A stretch of 64,000 nucleotides of DNA from Actinokineospora fastidiosa (GTDB lineage Bacteria > Actinomycetota > Actinomycetes > Mycobacteriales > Pseudonocardiaceae). The notes beneath the pieces are model-generated. The model was given only the letters and a program-made list of their open reading frames with translations, had not been told where the DNA came from and searched no databases. The position numbers and the translations under genes are program-made. Shown here in pieces: positions 1 through 8,163 of this stretch (positions are counted from its first letter, which is position 1; each line of letters starts with the position of its first letter). Location of the stretch: positions 186,001 to 250,000 of the forward strand of contig NZ_BMRB01000003.1 in NCBI RefSeq assembly GCF_014648415.1, read 5' to 3'.

Positions 1-731
1 CAGTGCCAGCGCGGCGTCAGCACGCCCAGCGCGCCGAGCGCGACGGCGGCCGCGGTGGAGGTCCGCAGGACGGTCGGGCCGAGGCGGACGGGGGTGGCGC
101 CCGCGCTGGTCAGGGCGTCGAGTTCGGCCGGATCGATGCCGCCCTCCGGCCCGACGACCAGGAGGATGTCGCCCTCGGCAGGCAGCGGGACGGCGCTGAG
201 CCGGGTGGCCTCCCCCGCCTCCAGGACGAGCGCGCGGGCGCTCTCTCCCACCCGATGGGACAACGCCCGCAGGTCCATCGGGGCGGTCACCTCGGGCAGC
301 CACGCGCGGCGGGACTGCTTGGCCGCCTCGCGCGCGGTGGCGCGCCATTTCGCGAGGGCCTTGTCGCCCCGGGGACCGTCGTCCCACTTGGCGACGCTGC
401 GCCGGGCGCGCCACGGGATGATCACGTCGGCGCCCGCCTCGGTGGCCAGTTCGACGGCGAGTTCGCCGCGGTCGCCCTTCGCCAGGGCCTGGGCGACGAC
501 GACGCGGGGCGCGGGCGCGGGCTCGGTCCACCGGTCCAGCACGGCGAGGTCGAGCGTGTCCTTGCCCGCGGCCGTGACCGCGCACCGGGCGAGTGTGCCC
601 CGGCCGTCGGAGACGAGCAGTTCCTCGCCCGCGCGCAGCCGCCGGACGGCCGCGGCGTGGCGGCCCTCCGGGCCGTCGAGGGTGAAGTCCCCGGCGGGGA
701 CCGTCTCGACCAGGAACAGCGCCAGGGTCAC
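1..731 (-). CDS. rsmE: 16S rRNA (uracil-1498 N3) methyltransferase RsmE, 3' end at window edge
   Basis: A leftward reading frame from GTG at 731 runs open to base 1 for about 243 codons. The stop appears to fall at or one base beyond the window edge, since the frame ends L-T-P-R-W-H followed by TG. The product begins V-T-L-A-L-F-L-V-E and carries the SPOUT-type SAM-binding knot near its C terminus (VVGPEGGID, then [11 protein letters not shown]). These are characteristic of RsmE, which methylates U1498 of 16S rRNA in assembled 30S subunits. The GTG start overlaps the dnaJ stop by four bases (GTGA), implying translational coupling. The order hrcA-dnaJ-rsmE is conserved in actinobacteria. Confidence 0.93.
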   Translation of the reverse strand, partial: MTLALFLVETVPAGDFTLDGPEGRHAAAVRRLRAGEELLVSDGRGTLARCAVTAAGKDTLDLAVLDRWTEPAPAPRVVVAQALAKGDRGELAVELATEAGADVIIPWRARRSVAKWDDGPRGDKALAKWRATAREAAKQSRRAWLPEVTAPMDLRALSHRVGESARALVLEAGEATRLSAVPLPAEGDILLVVGPEGGIDPAELDALTSAGATPVRLGPTVLRTSTAAAVALGALGVLTPRWH

Positions 732-1882
732 CGCGGGTGCCGGGAGCGCAGCCGGGAGAACAGCCCGCCGCCTCGGCCGTTGGTGCCCGCCAGCGTGCCC
801 TCCTCCTCGCCGCGCAGGCCCGCGAGCTCGCGCAGCAGCTCGACCTGGCGGGCGTCGAGCTTGGTCGGCACCTCGACCTCGATGTGCACGTGCAGGTCGC
901 CGCGGCCGTCGACCCGGCCGGTGGAGCGCAGCCGGGGCAGGCCGCGGCCTGCGATGACCCGCTCGGTCCCGGCCTGGGTGCCCGGGGAGACCTCCAGCTC
1001 GACCTGGCCGTCGAGGGTCTCCAGCTTCAGCGTGGCGCCGAGGGCGGCGGTGGTCATCGGGACGCGCAGGGTGCAGTGCAGGTCGGCGCCCGCGCGCTCG
1101 AAGGTGTGGTGGGGCAGCTCCTGGACCTCGACGTAGAGGTCGCCTGCCGGGCCGCCGCCCGGCCCGACCTCGCCCTGGCCGGACAGCCGCACCCGCATGC
1201 CGTCGGCCACGCCCGGCGGGATCTTGGCGGTGATGGTGCGCCGGGAGCGGACCCGGCCCTCGCCGACGCACTGCGCGCACGGCTCGGGGATGACCTCGCC
1301 GAAGCCGCGGCAGACCGGGCAGGCGCGGGCGGTGACGACCTGGCCGAGGAACGAGCGCTGCACCGACTGGACTTCGCCGCGCCCGTGGCAGGTGTCGCAG
1401 GTGGTCGGGCTGGTGCCCGCGGCGCAGCCGGTGCCCCGGCAGGTCTCGCAGAGGATGGCCGTGTCGACGGTGATGTCGCGGCTGACGCCGGTGTTGCACT
1501 CCTCCAGCGTCAGCTCGATGCGCAGCAGGGCGTCCGAGCCGGGCTGCACGCGGCTGCGCGGGCCACGCCCGCCCCCGCCGCCCGCGGCCGCGCCGAAGAA
1601 GGCGTCCATGATGTCGCCGAGGCCGAACCCGCCGAACGGGTCGCGCCCGCCGCCACCGCCGCCGTTGGACAGCGGGTCGCCGCCCATGTCGACGATCTTG
1701 CGCTTCTGCGGGTCGGACAGGACCTCGTAGCACGCGGTCACCTCGCGGAACCGCTGCTGGGCGGCCTCGTCGGGGTTGACGTCCGGGTGCAGCTCGCGCG
1801 CGAGCTTGCGGTAGGCGCGCTTGATCTCGTCGGCGCTCGCGTCCGGCCGAACACCCAGGGTGCCGTAGTAGTCCCTAGCCAC
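728..1882 (-). CDS. dnaJ: Chaperone protein DnaJ (type I, DnaJ2-like)
   Basis: 384 aa. The protein has an N-terminal J domain with the HPD motif (residues about 33-35), then a Gly/Phe-rich linker containing long glycine runs. Next comes a zinc-binding region with four CxxCxGxG-type modules ([32 protein letters not shown]), followed by a C-terminal substrate-binding domain. This is full-length type I DnaJ, the co-chaperone that stimulates DnaK ATPase. The start is GTG at 1882, preceded by an AGGAGG-like site. It lies directly after hrcA and is coupled to rsmE downstream, as for dnaJ2 of mycobacteria. The fourth zinc module reads CxxCVGEG, a mild deviation. Confidence 0.96.
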   Translation of the reverse strand: MARDYYGTLGVRPDASADEIKRAYRKLARELHPDVNPDEAAQQRFREVTACYEVLSDPQKRKIVDMGGDPLSNGGGGGGRDPFGGFGLGDIMDAFFGAAAGGGGGRGPRSRVQPGSDALLRIELTLEECNTGVSRDITVDTAILCETCRGTGCAAGTSPTTCDTCHGRGEVQSVQRSFLGQVVTARACPVCRGFGEVIPEPCAQCVGEGRVRSRRTITAKIPPGVADGMRVRLSGQGEVGPGGGPAGDLYVEVQELPHHTFERAGADLHCTLRVPMTTAALGATLKLETLDGQVELEVSPGTQAGTERVIAGRGLPRLRSTGRVDGRGDLHVHIEVEVPTKLDARQVELLRELAGLRGEEEGTLAGTNGRGGGLFSRLRSRHPR

Positions 1883-1887
1883 GTGTT

Positions 1888-1912
1888 CCTCCTGCTCTGG
1901 TCGGCCCAGAGC
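1888..1912 (-). promoter_or_regulatory. Hairpin abutting the dnaJ ribosome-binding site
   Basis: A perfect 7-bp inverted repeat (GCTCTGG, 5-base loop, CCAGAGC; 1894-1912) sits in the 52-bp hrcA-dnaJ gap. It lies immediately upstream of the AGGAGG site of dnaJ. It could modulate dnaJ translation or act as a weak attenuator. There is no T-run, so a terminator role is unlikely. Its function is inferred only from position. Confidence 0.3.
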
Positions 1913-1934
1913 TCCCTCGATGACTTCCCCCCGC

Positions 1935-2960
1935 CTACTGGCTGAGGATCTCTCCCACGTAATTGGCCACCGCGCGCACGGCGGCGATGTTCGTCGGGTA
2001 GTCCATGCGCGTGGGTCCCACCACGCCCAGACCGCCCAGGTGGCCGCCGCCGAGCCTGCCGTAGCCGATGGACACCACGGACGTGCTGCGCATCTCCTCG
2101 GCCTCGTTCTCCTCGCCGATGCGCACCGTGATGGTGCGCGAGTCGCCCGCCGCCGCCAGCAGCTTGAGCACCACGACCTGCTCCTCCAGCGCCTCGAGCA
2201 CCTGGCGCAGCGAGTTGGGGAAGTCGGTGGCGTTGCGGGTGAGGTTGGCGGTGCCGCCGAGGACCAGCCGCTCCTCCGGGTGCTCGACCAGCGACTCGAC
2301 CAGCACGGTGCTGATCTTGATCACGTGGTCGCGCAGCTCGGTGGGCGCGGACTCGGGCAGCTCGGCGACCTTGGCGGCGGCGTCGGCGAGGCGCCTGCCG
2401 GTCAGCGCGGTGTTGAGCATGGTCCGCAGCCGGGCGACGGACTCCTCGGTGACGACGTCGCCGAGGTCGACCATGCGCTGGTCGACGCGGCCGGTGTCGG
2501 TGATCAGCACGAGCATCAGCCGGGCCGGGGTGATGCCGACGACCTCGACGTGGCGGACGGTGGACGTCGTCAGCGTCGGGTACTGGATGACGGCGACCTG
2601 GCGGGTGAGCTGGGCGAGCAGCCGCACGCTGCGGCGCATCACGTCGTCGAGGTCGATGGCGCCCGCGAGGAAGCTGCGGATCGCCCGGCGCTCGGCGACG
2701 GAGAGCGGCTTGACCTCGCTGAGCCGGTCGACGAAGAGCCGGTAGCCCTTGTCGGTGGGGATGCGGCCCGCGCTGGTGTGGGGCTGGGTGATGTAGCCCT
2801 CCTCCTCCAGCGCGGCCATGTCGTTGCGGACCGTGGCGCTGGAGACGCCCAGGTTGTGCCGCTCGACGATGGCCTTGGAGGCGACCGGCTCGTTGTCCCG
2901 CACATAGTCGGCGACGATGGCGCGCAACACCTCGAACCGGCGCTCGTCCGCGCTGCTCAC
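1935..2960 (-). CDS. hrcA: Heat-inducible transcription repressor HrcA
   Basis: About 341 aa. The N terminus is a winged helix ([16 protein letters not shown] ... [20 protein letters not shown]), with [13 protein letters not shown] following. The rest matches the HrcA GAF-like and dimerisation domains and ends in VGEILSQ. HrcA represses chaperone operons through CIRCE elements. Two in-frame GTG codons are possible, at 2966 and 2960. The GAGGAGG sequence ends against the first but lies at normal spacing from the second, so 2960 is preferred. No CIRCE element was seen upstream, so HrcA probably acts elsewhere, for example on groESL. It heads the hrcA-dnaJ-rsmE transcription unit. Confidence 0.95.
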   Translation of the reverse strand: MSSADERRFEVLRAIVADYVRDNEPVASKAIVERHNLGVSSATVRNDMAALEEEGYITQPHTSAGRIPTDKGYRLFVDRLSEVKPLSVAERRAIRSFLAGAIDLDDVMRRSVRLLAQLTRQVAVIQYPTLTTSTVRHVEVVGITPARLMLVLITDTGRVDQRMVDLGDVVTEESVARLRTMLNTALTGRRLADAAAKVAELPESAPTELRDHVIKISTVLVESLVEHPEERLVLGGTANLTRNATDFPNSLRQVLEALEEQVVVLKLLAAAGDSRTITVRIGEENEAEEMRSTSVVSIGYGRLGGGHLGGLGVVGPTRMDYPTNIAAVRAVANYVGEILSQ

Positions 2961-2973
2961 GGCCACCTCCTCG

Positions 2974-3004
2974 GCTCAAACCTGCTGGTCTCGACTCAAG
3001 TTTA
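2974..3004 (-). promoter_or_regulatory. Possible hrcA promoter with a HAIR-like half site
   Basis: On the minus strand TAAACT (3004-2999) could be a -10 box about 39 bases before the hrcA start. It abuts CTTGAGT (3000-2994), one arm of the HspR HAIR consensus CTTGAGT-N7-ACTCAAG. The expected opposite arm is absent; a related TTTGAGC (2980-2974) lies in the same orientation. This is only a weak hint of HspR or ClgR-type input. Confidence 0.22.
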
Positions 3005-3129
3005 CGGAGCGTCGGGCGGTTGGTGGTTGCTCGGTGCCGGATCACGGTTGGGAAATGGCCCCTGACGGCCTCTTGCGCGGCTCGTCGCCCTTGTCCGAAT
3101 CTTCAGACCCCCTCGGTGAAGGAGCCGCC

Positions 3130-4014
3130 ATGGAAGCCTCGTCCACGCTGACCACGGTCTTCCTGCCGATCGCGCTGGCGATCGTCATGTTCGGCCTCGG
3201 ACTGCACCTGACCGTGGCGGACTTCACGCGGGTGGCGAAGGTGCCCAAGGCGGCGCTGCTCGCCCTGGGCACCCAGATCCTGGTGCTGCCCGCGGTGTGC
3301 CTCGGCCTGGTGCTGGCCTTCGACCTCGACCCGGTGCTGGCGGTGGGCATGATGCTGCTGGCCGCGTCGCCGGGCGGGACGACGGCGAACATCTTCAGCC
3401 ACCTCGCGGGCGGGGACGTCGCGCTGAACATCACGCTGACGGCGATCAACTCCGTGCTCGCGGTGGTGACGCTGCCGGTCGTGGTGAACCTCTCCATCGC
3501 CGGGTTCCTCGACGCCGACACCGCCATCGGGCTGCAGCCTGCCAAGATGCTGCAGGTGTTCGCGATCGTGCTGGTGCCGGTGGCGATCGGCATGGTCGTC
3601 CGCAGGCGGTGGCCGGAGTTCGCCGAGCGGATGACCAGGCCGGTGAAGATCGCCTCGGTCGTGGTGCTGGCCGCGGTCATCGTCGGCGCGATGGTCGCCG
3701 AGCGGGAGAACCTCCTCGACTACCTGCGGTCGGTCGGCCTGGTGTCGCTGCTGCTGGTGGTGTGCAGCCTGGGCCTGGGGTACGCGGTGCCCCGGCTCGC
3801 GCGGGTCGAGCCGAGGCAGGCGATCGCGTCGTCGTTCGAGGTGGGCATCCACAACTCGACGTTGGCCATCACCATCGCGCTGTCCCCGGCGCTGCTGGAC
3901 AACGCCACGATGGCCGTGCCCGCCGCGGTCTACGGGGTGGTCATGTTCATCCCGGCCGCGATCGTGGCCTACTGGGTGGGCGGCAGGAGGCGCGCGGCGG
4001 TGTCGCGCACGTAG
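3130..4014 (+). CDS. Bile acid:sodium symporter (BASS) family transporter
   Basis: 294 aa, hydrophobic throughout with about eight to nine predicted membrane segments. Family-like features are MFGLGLHLTVADF near the N terminus, the glycine/polar signature LAASPGGTTANIFSHLAGGDVALN, and EVGIHNSTLAITIAL in the second half. BASS proteins import organic anions with sodium; the substrate here cannot be assigned. The ATG at 3130 follows GAAGGAG at good spacing, and the frame upstream of it lacks a better start. The gene is divergent from hrcA. Its last 46 bases overlap the 3' end of the oppositely oriented HEAT-repeat gene. Confidence 0.88.
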   Translation: MEASSTLTTVFLPIALAIVMFGLGLHLTVADFTRVAKVPKAALLALGTQILVLPAVCLGLVLAFDLDPVLAVGMMLLAASPGGTTANIFSHLAGGDVALNITLTAINSVLAVVTLPVVVNLSIAGFLDADTAIGLQPAKMLQVFAIVLVPVAIGMVVRRRWPEFAERMTRPVKIASVVVLAAVIVGAMVAERENLLDYLRSVGLVSLLLVVCSLGLGYAVPRLARVEPRQAIASSFEVGIHNSTLAITIALSPALLDNATMAVPAAVYGVVMFIPAAIVAYWVGGRRRAAVSRT

Positions 4015-4418
4015 TCCTCCGGGTCCTCCTCGGCCGCCCGCCGCACCCTGGCGGTGAGCGCGGGCGAGTCGGCGGCGGCGACCGAGCCGATGGCGACCTT
4101 GCGCACGCCGGGGTCCTCGTCGTCGAGGAGGGTCTCGCCGACGCGCTCGAAGTCGTCGACGGCGAGGTTGCGCAGCGCGGCCGCCGCGGCGACGCGCAGG
4201 ACCGGGTCGCCGCGCCCGGCAGCGGCGGAGACGATCGCGGCCGAGCCGTCCCCGCCGATGACGCTGGCCAGGTAGACGGCCTTGGACGCGAGCATGGTGT
4301 CCGCGCCCGCGGCGAGTTCGGCCAGGTGGGGCAGTGCGTCCGGGCCGAGTTCGGCAGCCTCGGCGTAGTCGACCTCCTCGGCGTCGAGGCGGCGCCGAAC
4401 ATCCCGCATGGTGACCAT
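3969..4418 (-). CDS. Small HEAT-repeat protein
   Basis: 149 aa, soluble, with no signal peptide. After a short N-terminal helix it consists of about four HEAT-type helical pairs. Recognisable segments include DALPHLAELAAGADTMLASKAV, then VLRVAAAAALRNL, DEDPGVRKVAIGSVA and DYVRDTAARLL. HEAT solenoids are protein-binding scaffolds and no enzyme motif is present. The start is ATG at 4418 or the in-frame ATG at 4409. It begins 10 bases after the stop of the propeller-protease gene, so the two are almost certainly one transcript. The adjacency suggests a partner, adaptor or inhibitor of the protease, which is an inference. The 3' end overlaps the transporter gene. Confidence 0.82.
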   Translation of the reverse strand: MVTMRDVRRRLDAEEVDYAEAAELGPDALPHLAELAAGADTMLASKAVYLASVIGGDGSAAIVSAAAGRGDPVLRVAAAAALRNLAVDDFERVGETLLDDEDPGVRKVAIGSVAAADSPALTARVRRAAEEDPEDYVRDTAARLLPPTQ

Positions 4419-4428
4419 GTCGTGCTCC

Positions 4429-6120
4429 TTATTCGGCGTGGGTGAGGGTGCTGTCCTTCATCTCGATGACTTCCATCGGGATGAGGTCGGGCGGCGGGTT
4501 GGTGATGTTGGCCGTGCCGCCGCCGGTCATGAGGCGGTTGCTGTCGGCGACGTGGCCGAGGCCGAGCACGTGGCCGACCTCGTGGGCCAGCGTCCACTGG
4601 GTGGCGCCCTGGGCGACGACGGCGCTGGGCCTGCCCGGCGGGTGGGCCGCGCAGCCGTTGGTCGGCGGGACGGTGGAGCGCACGAAGTAGACGACCACGT
4701 CGCCGGGCGCGACGCCGACGCGGTTGCCGAACAGCGCGTTCTGCTCGGCGGTGGTCTCCCCGCGCACGCAGCGGCCGATGTCGAGGTCGTCGAGCGCGGG
4801 CGCGGTGAGCCGTTCGGTGCTGACCCGGTGCACGCGGATGCCGACGGCCTCGTAGACCTGCTGCATCGCGGTCAGCATCCGGTCGATGGGCACGGTGGGG
4901 TCGGTGAGCACCTTGACGTGCACGCGGATCACCTCGGTGCCGATGCCGACGTGGTTCGCCCCGGTGTGGAGCAGCCAGCCGCCGAGCCGGGTGCCGTTGG
5001 CGGCGAGGGTCAGCGCGGTGCAGGTGGCGCCCGTCTGCTTGAGCACGCCGATGCCCCACGGGCTGGTGACGACGATCTCGGCCTTCCCGTCGCGGTCGAG
5101 GTCGCCGACCATGTCGAAGCGGTTGTCCTCGGTGTTGAGCAGCCAGCCGCCGAAGCGGGTCCCGTTCGGCGCCATGACGGGCGCGGTCAGCGTGCCGCCG
5201 CTCAGTTCGAGCATGCCGACGCCCCACGGGCTGGCCACGAGGATCTCGGGCCTGCCGTCGCCGTCGAAGTCGGCGACCGGGCCGAACCGGTTGTCGGCGG
5301 TGTTCAGCAGCCACCCGCCGAAGCGGGTCCCGTTGGGGGCCATCATCTTCGGGGCGAGGGTGCTGCCCGCGCGGGCCAGGATGCCGATGCCCCACGGGCT
5401 GGTGACCATGACCTCGGGCCGCCCGTCGCCGTCGAAGTCGCCGACGTTGGCGAAGTGGTTGTCCGCGGTGTTGAGCAGCCAGCCGCCGAAGCGGGTCCCG
5501 TTCGGCGCCATGACGGGCGCGGTCAGCGTGCCGCCGCTCAGTTCGACGACGCCCAGGCCCCAGGGGCTGGTGACGAGGAGTTCGTCCCTGCCCCCGCCGC
5601 CGAAGTCGCCGACCGGGCCGAAGCGGTTGTCGGCGGTGTTCAGCAGCCACCCGCCGAAGCGGGTCCCGTTGGGAGCCATCATGAGGACGGAGAACGTGCC
5701 GCCGGTGAGTTTGAGGATGCCGATCCCCCACGGGCTGGTGATCAGCACCTCCGCCCGGCCGTCGCCGTCGAAGTCGCCGACCGGGCCGAACCGGTTGTCG
5801 GCCGTGTTCAGCAGCCACCCGCCGAAGCGGGTTCCGTTGGGGGCCATGAGGATCGAGGTAAAGGTGGCGCCGTCGCGCTTGAGCACGCCGATGCCCCACG
5901 GGCTGGAAACCAGGATCTCCTGCCTGCCGTCGCCGTCGAGGTCGGCCTGGACCTCGAAGCGGTTGTCGGCGGTGTTGAGCAGCCAGCCGCCGAACCTGGT
6001 GCCGTTCGCGGCCATGACGGGGGAGGTGAGCGTGCCGCCGGTCAGTTCGAGCACGCCGAGACCCCAGGGGCTGGTGATGGGGATCTCGGCTCTGCCGTCC
6101 CCGGTGAAGTCGCCGTTCAT
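4429..6120 (-). CDS. Beta-propeller (FG-GAP/VCBS-like repeat) protein with C-terminal metzincin-type zinc protease domain
   Basis: 563 aa from ATG at 6120, which is preceded by GAGAGG; an upstream in-frame TTG at 6153 is less likely. Residues 1-39 are a partial repeat. Residues 40-375 are six tandem 56-aa repeats, each with GTRFGGWLLN, a DxDGDGR calcium-binding-type loop and SPWGIG. A seventh partial unit (GTRLGGWLLHTGANH) follows and could close a seven-bladed propeller with the N-terminal piece. The C-terminal ~190 aa contain HEVGHVLGLGH (513-523) followed by NRLM, the zinc-binding helix and Met-turn of metzincins. No signal peptide or membrane segment is visible, which is odd for a calcium-loop propeller protease. 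The third repeat has lost its acidic loop (DFGGGGRDE). The gene is followed after 10 bases by the HEAT-repeat gene. Confidence 0.85.
   Translation of the reverse strand: MNGDFTGDGRAEIPITSPWGLGVLELTGGTLTSPVMAANGTRFGGWLLNTADNRFEVQADLDGDGRQEILVSSPWGIGVLKRDGATFTSILMAPNGTRFGGWLLNTADNRFGPVGDFDGDGRAEVLITSPWGIGILKLTGGTFSVLMMAPNGTRFGGWLLNTADNRFGPVGDFGGGGRDELLVTSPWGLGVVELSGGTLTAPVMAPNGTRFGGWLLNTADNHFANVGDFDGDGRPEVMVTSPWGIGILARAGSTLAPKMMAPNGTRFGGWLLNTADNRFGPVADFDGDGRPEILVASPWGVGMLELSGGTLTAPVMAPNGTRFGGWLLNTEDNRFDMVGDLDRDGKAEIVVTSPWGIGVLKQTGATCTALTLAANGTRLGGWLLHTGANHVGIGTEVIRVHVKVLTDPTVPIDRMLTAMQQVYEAVGIRVHRVSTERLTAPALDDLDIGRCVRGETTAEQNALFGNRVGVAPGDVVVYFVRSTVPPTNGCAAHPPGRPSAVVAQGATQWTLAHEVGHVLGLGHVADSNRLMTGGGTANITNPPPDLIPMEVIEMKDSTLTHAE
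4996..6120 (-). repeat. 168-bp in-frame tandem repeat inside the propeller gene
   Basis: Six complete 168-bp units have boundaries at about 6003, 5835, 5667, 5499, 5331 and 5163, reading leftward. They are flanked by partial units on both sides. Long stretches are nearly identical between units; the segments near 5149 and 5485 share tens of consecutive bases. This implies recent duplication or gene conversion. Each unit encodes one propeller blade. Confidence 0.9.
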
Positions 6121-6185
6121 GCGGGTACCGCCTCTCGCTGGGATGACAACCAAGAGGCGGCCGCGGCGGCGGCGGATACGGCGAG

Positions 6186-6218
6186 GGGCGGATAGGGGCC
6201 ATTGGTCCCTACCCGCCC
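6186..6218 (-). terminator. Hairpin between P450 and propeller genes
   Basis: Arms 6186-6197 and 6207-6218 form a 12-bp stem (11 Watson-Crick pairs and one G-U in the leftward RNA) around a 9-base loop. It lies 8 bases after the P450 stop. Its position fits termination of the P450 transcript, making the propeller/HEAT pair a separate unit with its promoter in about 6121-6185. Confidence 0.55.
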
Positions 6219-6225
6219 TTCGTGC

Positions 6226-7431
6226 CTAGACGGAGACGGGGACGCGCGCGGCGCCGCGCAGGTTGATGCGGCCGTTCCACTCGATCTCGCCCGCCTGGGC
6301 CAGGTTCGGGCAGCGGGCGACCAGCCGCCCGATGGCGACCTGGGCCTCCATGCGGGCCAGCGCCGCGCCGAGGCAGTGGTGCGGGCCCGCGCCGAAGGAG
6401 ACGTGCAGGCGGGCGTCGCGGCGGTCGAGGCGCAGCGTGTCGGCGTCGGGTCCCCAGAAGCGCTCGTCGCGGTTGGCCGACGCCTGGCCGAGCAGGACGA
6501 AGCTGCCAGCGGGGATCTCCCGGTCCGCGACGGTCACCGGCCGGGTGGTGACGCGCCTGCCGGACTGCACCGGGCTGTCGTAGCGCAGGAACTCCTCGAC
6601 GGCGTTGCCGATCAGCTCCGGCGTCTCGCGCAGCGCGCGCAGCTGGTCCGGGTGGCGCAGCAGCGCGACGACGCCGTTGGAGATCAGGTTGACCGTGGTC
6701 TCGTGGCCTGCGACGTAGAGCAGGACGACCTGGGCGACGAGTTCGTCGTCGTCGAGGACGTCGCCGTCCTCCTCGGCGCGGACGAGGGCGGTGAGCAGGT
6801 CGTCGGCGGGCTCCGCGCGCTTGGCGGCGATGGCCTCGCGGCACAGCGCGGACAGCTCGGCGTCGGCGTCGCGGATGCGGCTGACGAGGTCGGGGTCGGC
6901 GATGGGCTCCAGGGAGCGCACGAGGGTGCCGGTGAGGTCGCGGACCCGCTCGGCGTCGGCCAGCGGCATGCCCAGCATCTCGTTGATCACCGCGAACGGC
7001 AGCGGGAAGGCGAGCTCGGCGACGACGTCTCCGCCGCCGGAGAGCCGGTCGACGGCCTCGTCGACGAGCTCGGTGATGCGCGGGCGCAGGCCCTCGATCG
7101 CCCTCGGGGTGAACACTTTGGACACCAGCCTGCGCAGCCGGGTGTGGTCGGGCGGGTCGCGGTCGAGCATGGACAGCCCGCCGCCGCGCAGGCTCGCCTC
7201 GCCCTCGCCGCGGATCGAGTCGCGGACCGGGTGCGGGGCGAGGTGGCGCTGCTCGACGGAGAGGTTGGCCCGCAGCAGGTCGGCGACCTCGTCGTGGCGG
7301 GAGACGAACCAGAAGCCCATGGGGTGCTCCTGGACCGGGTCGGCGTCGCGCAACTCCCGGTAGTGCGGGTAGGGATCGTCGGTGAACCCGGGCATGAACG
7401 GGTTGAAGAGCAGCATCTCAGTCATATCCAC
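6226..7431 (-). CDS. Cytochrome P450
   Basis: 401 aa, the usual length of a soluble bacterial P450. The I-helix oxygen-activation motif is AGHETT, the K-helix has EEFLRYD, and the heme-binding loop is FGAGPHHCLG with the proximal Cys at residue 353. It will hydroxylate or otherwise oxidise a small hydrophobic substrate using ferredoxin electrons. No ferredoxin or ferredoxin reductase gene is adjacent, and the substrate is unknown. The start is at 7431 (MDMTEM), with a second possible start at the third codon. The gene is divergent from a tetR gene across 49 bp containing a palindrome, so it is probably the repressor's main target. Confidence 0.95.
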   Translation of the reverse strand: MDMTEMLLFNPFMPGFTDDPYPHYRELRDADPVQEHPMGFWFVSRHDEVADLLRANLSVEQRHLAPHPVRDSIRGEGEASLRGGGLSMLDRDPPDHTRLRRLVSKVFTPRAIEGLRPRITELVDEAVDRLSGGGDVVAELAFPLPFAVINEMLGMPLADAERVRDLTGTLVRSLEPIADPDLVSRIRDADAELSALCREAIAAKRAEPADDLLTALVRAEEDGDVLDDDELVAQVVLLYVAGHETTVNLISNGVVALLRHPDQLRALRETPELIGNAVEEFLRYDSPVQSGRRVTTRPVTVADREIPAGSFVLLGQASANRDERFWGPDADTLRLDRRDARLHVSFGAGPHHCLGAALARMEAQVAIGRLVARCPNLAQAGEIEWNGRINLRGAARVPVSV

Positions 7432-7447
7432 CTACCCCACGTCGGTT

Positions 7448-7464
7448 ACATACGCTGTGTATGT
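7448..7464. promoter_or_regulatory. Palindromic operator between P450 and tetR
   Basis: ACATAC-GCTGT-GTATGT is a 17-bp inverted repeat with perfect 6-bp arms. It is centred in the 49-bp divergent intergenic region (7432-7480). The size and position fit a TetR-dimer operator controlling both genes. Binding by the adjacent TetR protein is inferred. Confidence 0.6.
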
Positions 7465-7480
7465 GGCTACCGTACACCGC

Positions 7481-8089
7481 ATGCCCGCCATCAGGAGCCG
7501 CCGCGAGCAGTACTCCGAGGCGACCCGGGCCGCGATCCTGGACGCGGCCACCCGGCGGTTCGCCACCTCGGGGTTCGCCGCCACCGGCCTCGAGGACGTC
7601 GCCGCCGACATCCAGGCCACGCGGGGGGCGGTCTACCACCACTTCGCCAGCAAGAAGGCGCTGTTCGAGGCCGTGCTGGAGGAGCAGGAGGTCATCGGCT
7701 TCCGCTGGATCGAGCGCGCGCGGGCGGCCGCGTCGGACCCGTGGCAGGGCGCGATGGCGGCGATGGAGGCCTTCCTCGACCAGTGCCTCGACCCGGTCTA
7801 CAGCCGCATCGTCTGGCAGGAGGGCCCGATCGCGCTGGGCTGGCAGGCGTGGCAGGAGTCGGAGAAGAAGTACGCCTACGCCCACATCGCCGAGATCCTC
7901 GCCGAGCTGGTCGGGGCGGGCCTGCTGAGCCCGCTGCCCGAGGAGACCGCCACGCACGTCTGCTTCACGATGCTGGGCTCGGCAGGCATGGCCCTGGCCC
8001 AGGCCGACCCGGCGGACCAGCCCCGCCTCCGCGCGGAGTACGGCGACGTGTTCCGCCGGATGCTCGCGGGCCTGCGCGCCACCGGCTAG
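7481..8089 (+). CDS. TetR family transcriptional regulator
   Basis: 202 aa from ATG at 7481. The N-terminal helix-turn-helix is typical of TetR: REQYSEATRAAILDAATRRF, then GLEDVAADIQATRGAVYHHFASKKALF. The C-terminal ligand-binding half begins near residue 60 (WIERARAAA) and shows the DPVYSRIVWQEGPIALGW segment common in this regulator subgroup. It is divergent from the P450 with a shared palindrome, so it probably represses the P450 and itself and is released by a P450 substrate-like ligand (inference). The longer upstream frame would run into the P450 5' end and is rejected as the coding start. Confidence 0.92.
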   Translation: MPAIRSRREQYSEATRAAILDAATRRFATSGFAATGLEDVAADIQATRGAVYHHFASKKALFEAVLEEQEVIGFRWIERARAAASDPWQGAMAAMEAFLDQCLDPVYSRIVWQEGPIALGWQAWQESEKKYAYAHIAEILAELVGAGLLSPLPEETATHVCFTMLGSAGMALAQADPADQPRLRAEYGDVFRRMLAGLRATG

Positions 8090-8163
8090 CAGGCCGCCAA
8101 GGCCGGACCGGCGCATCCGTGACGGGGACTTCGCCGCGAAGGGCGCGCCGAGCGTGGCCGGTC

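Noticed and set aside
2966-3129. CIRCE element upstream of hrcA
   Set aside because: No TTAGCACTC-N9-GAGTGCTAA or close variant is present on either strand.
4408-6195. Long open frames antisense to the propeller gene
   Set aside because: They mirror the 168-bp repeat on the opposite strand, have no domain, and the leftward frame carries the clear protease and SD signals.
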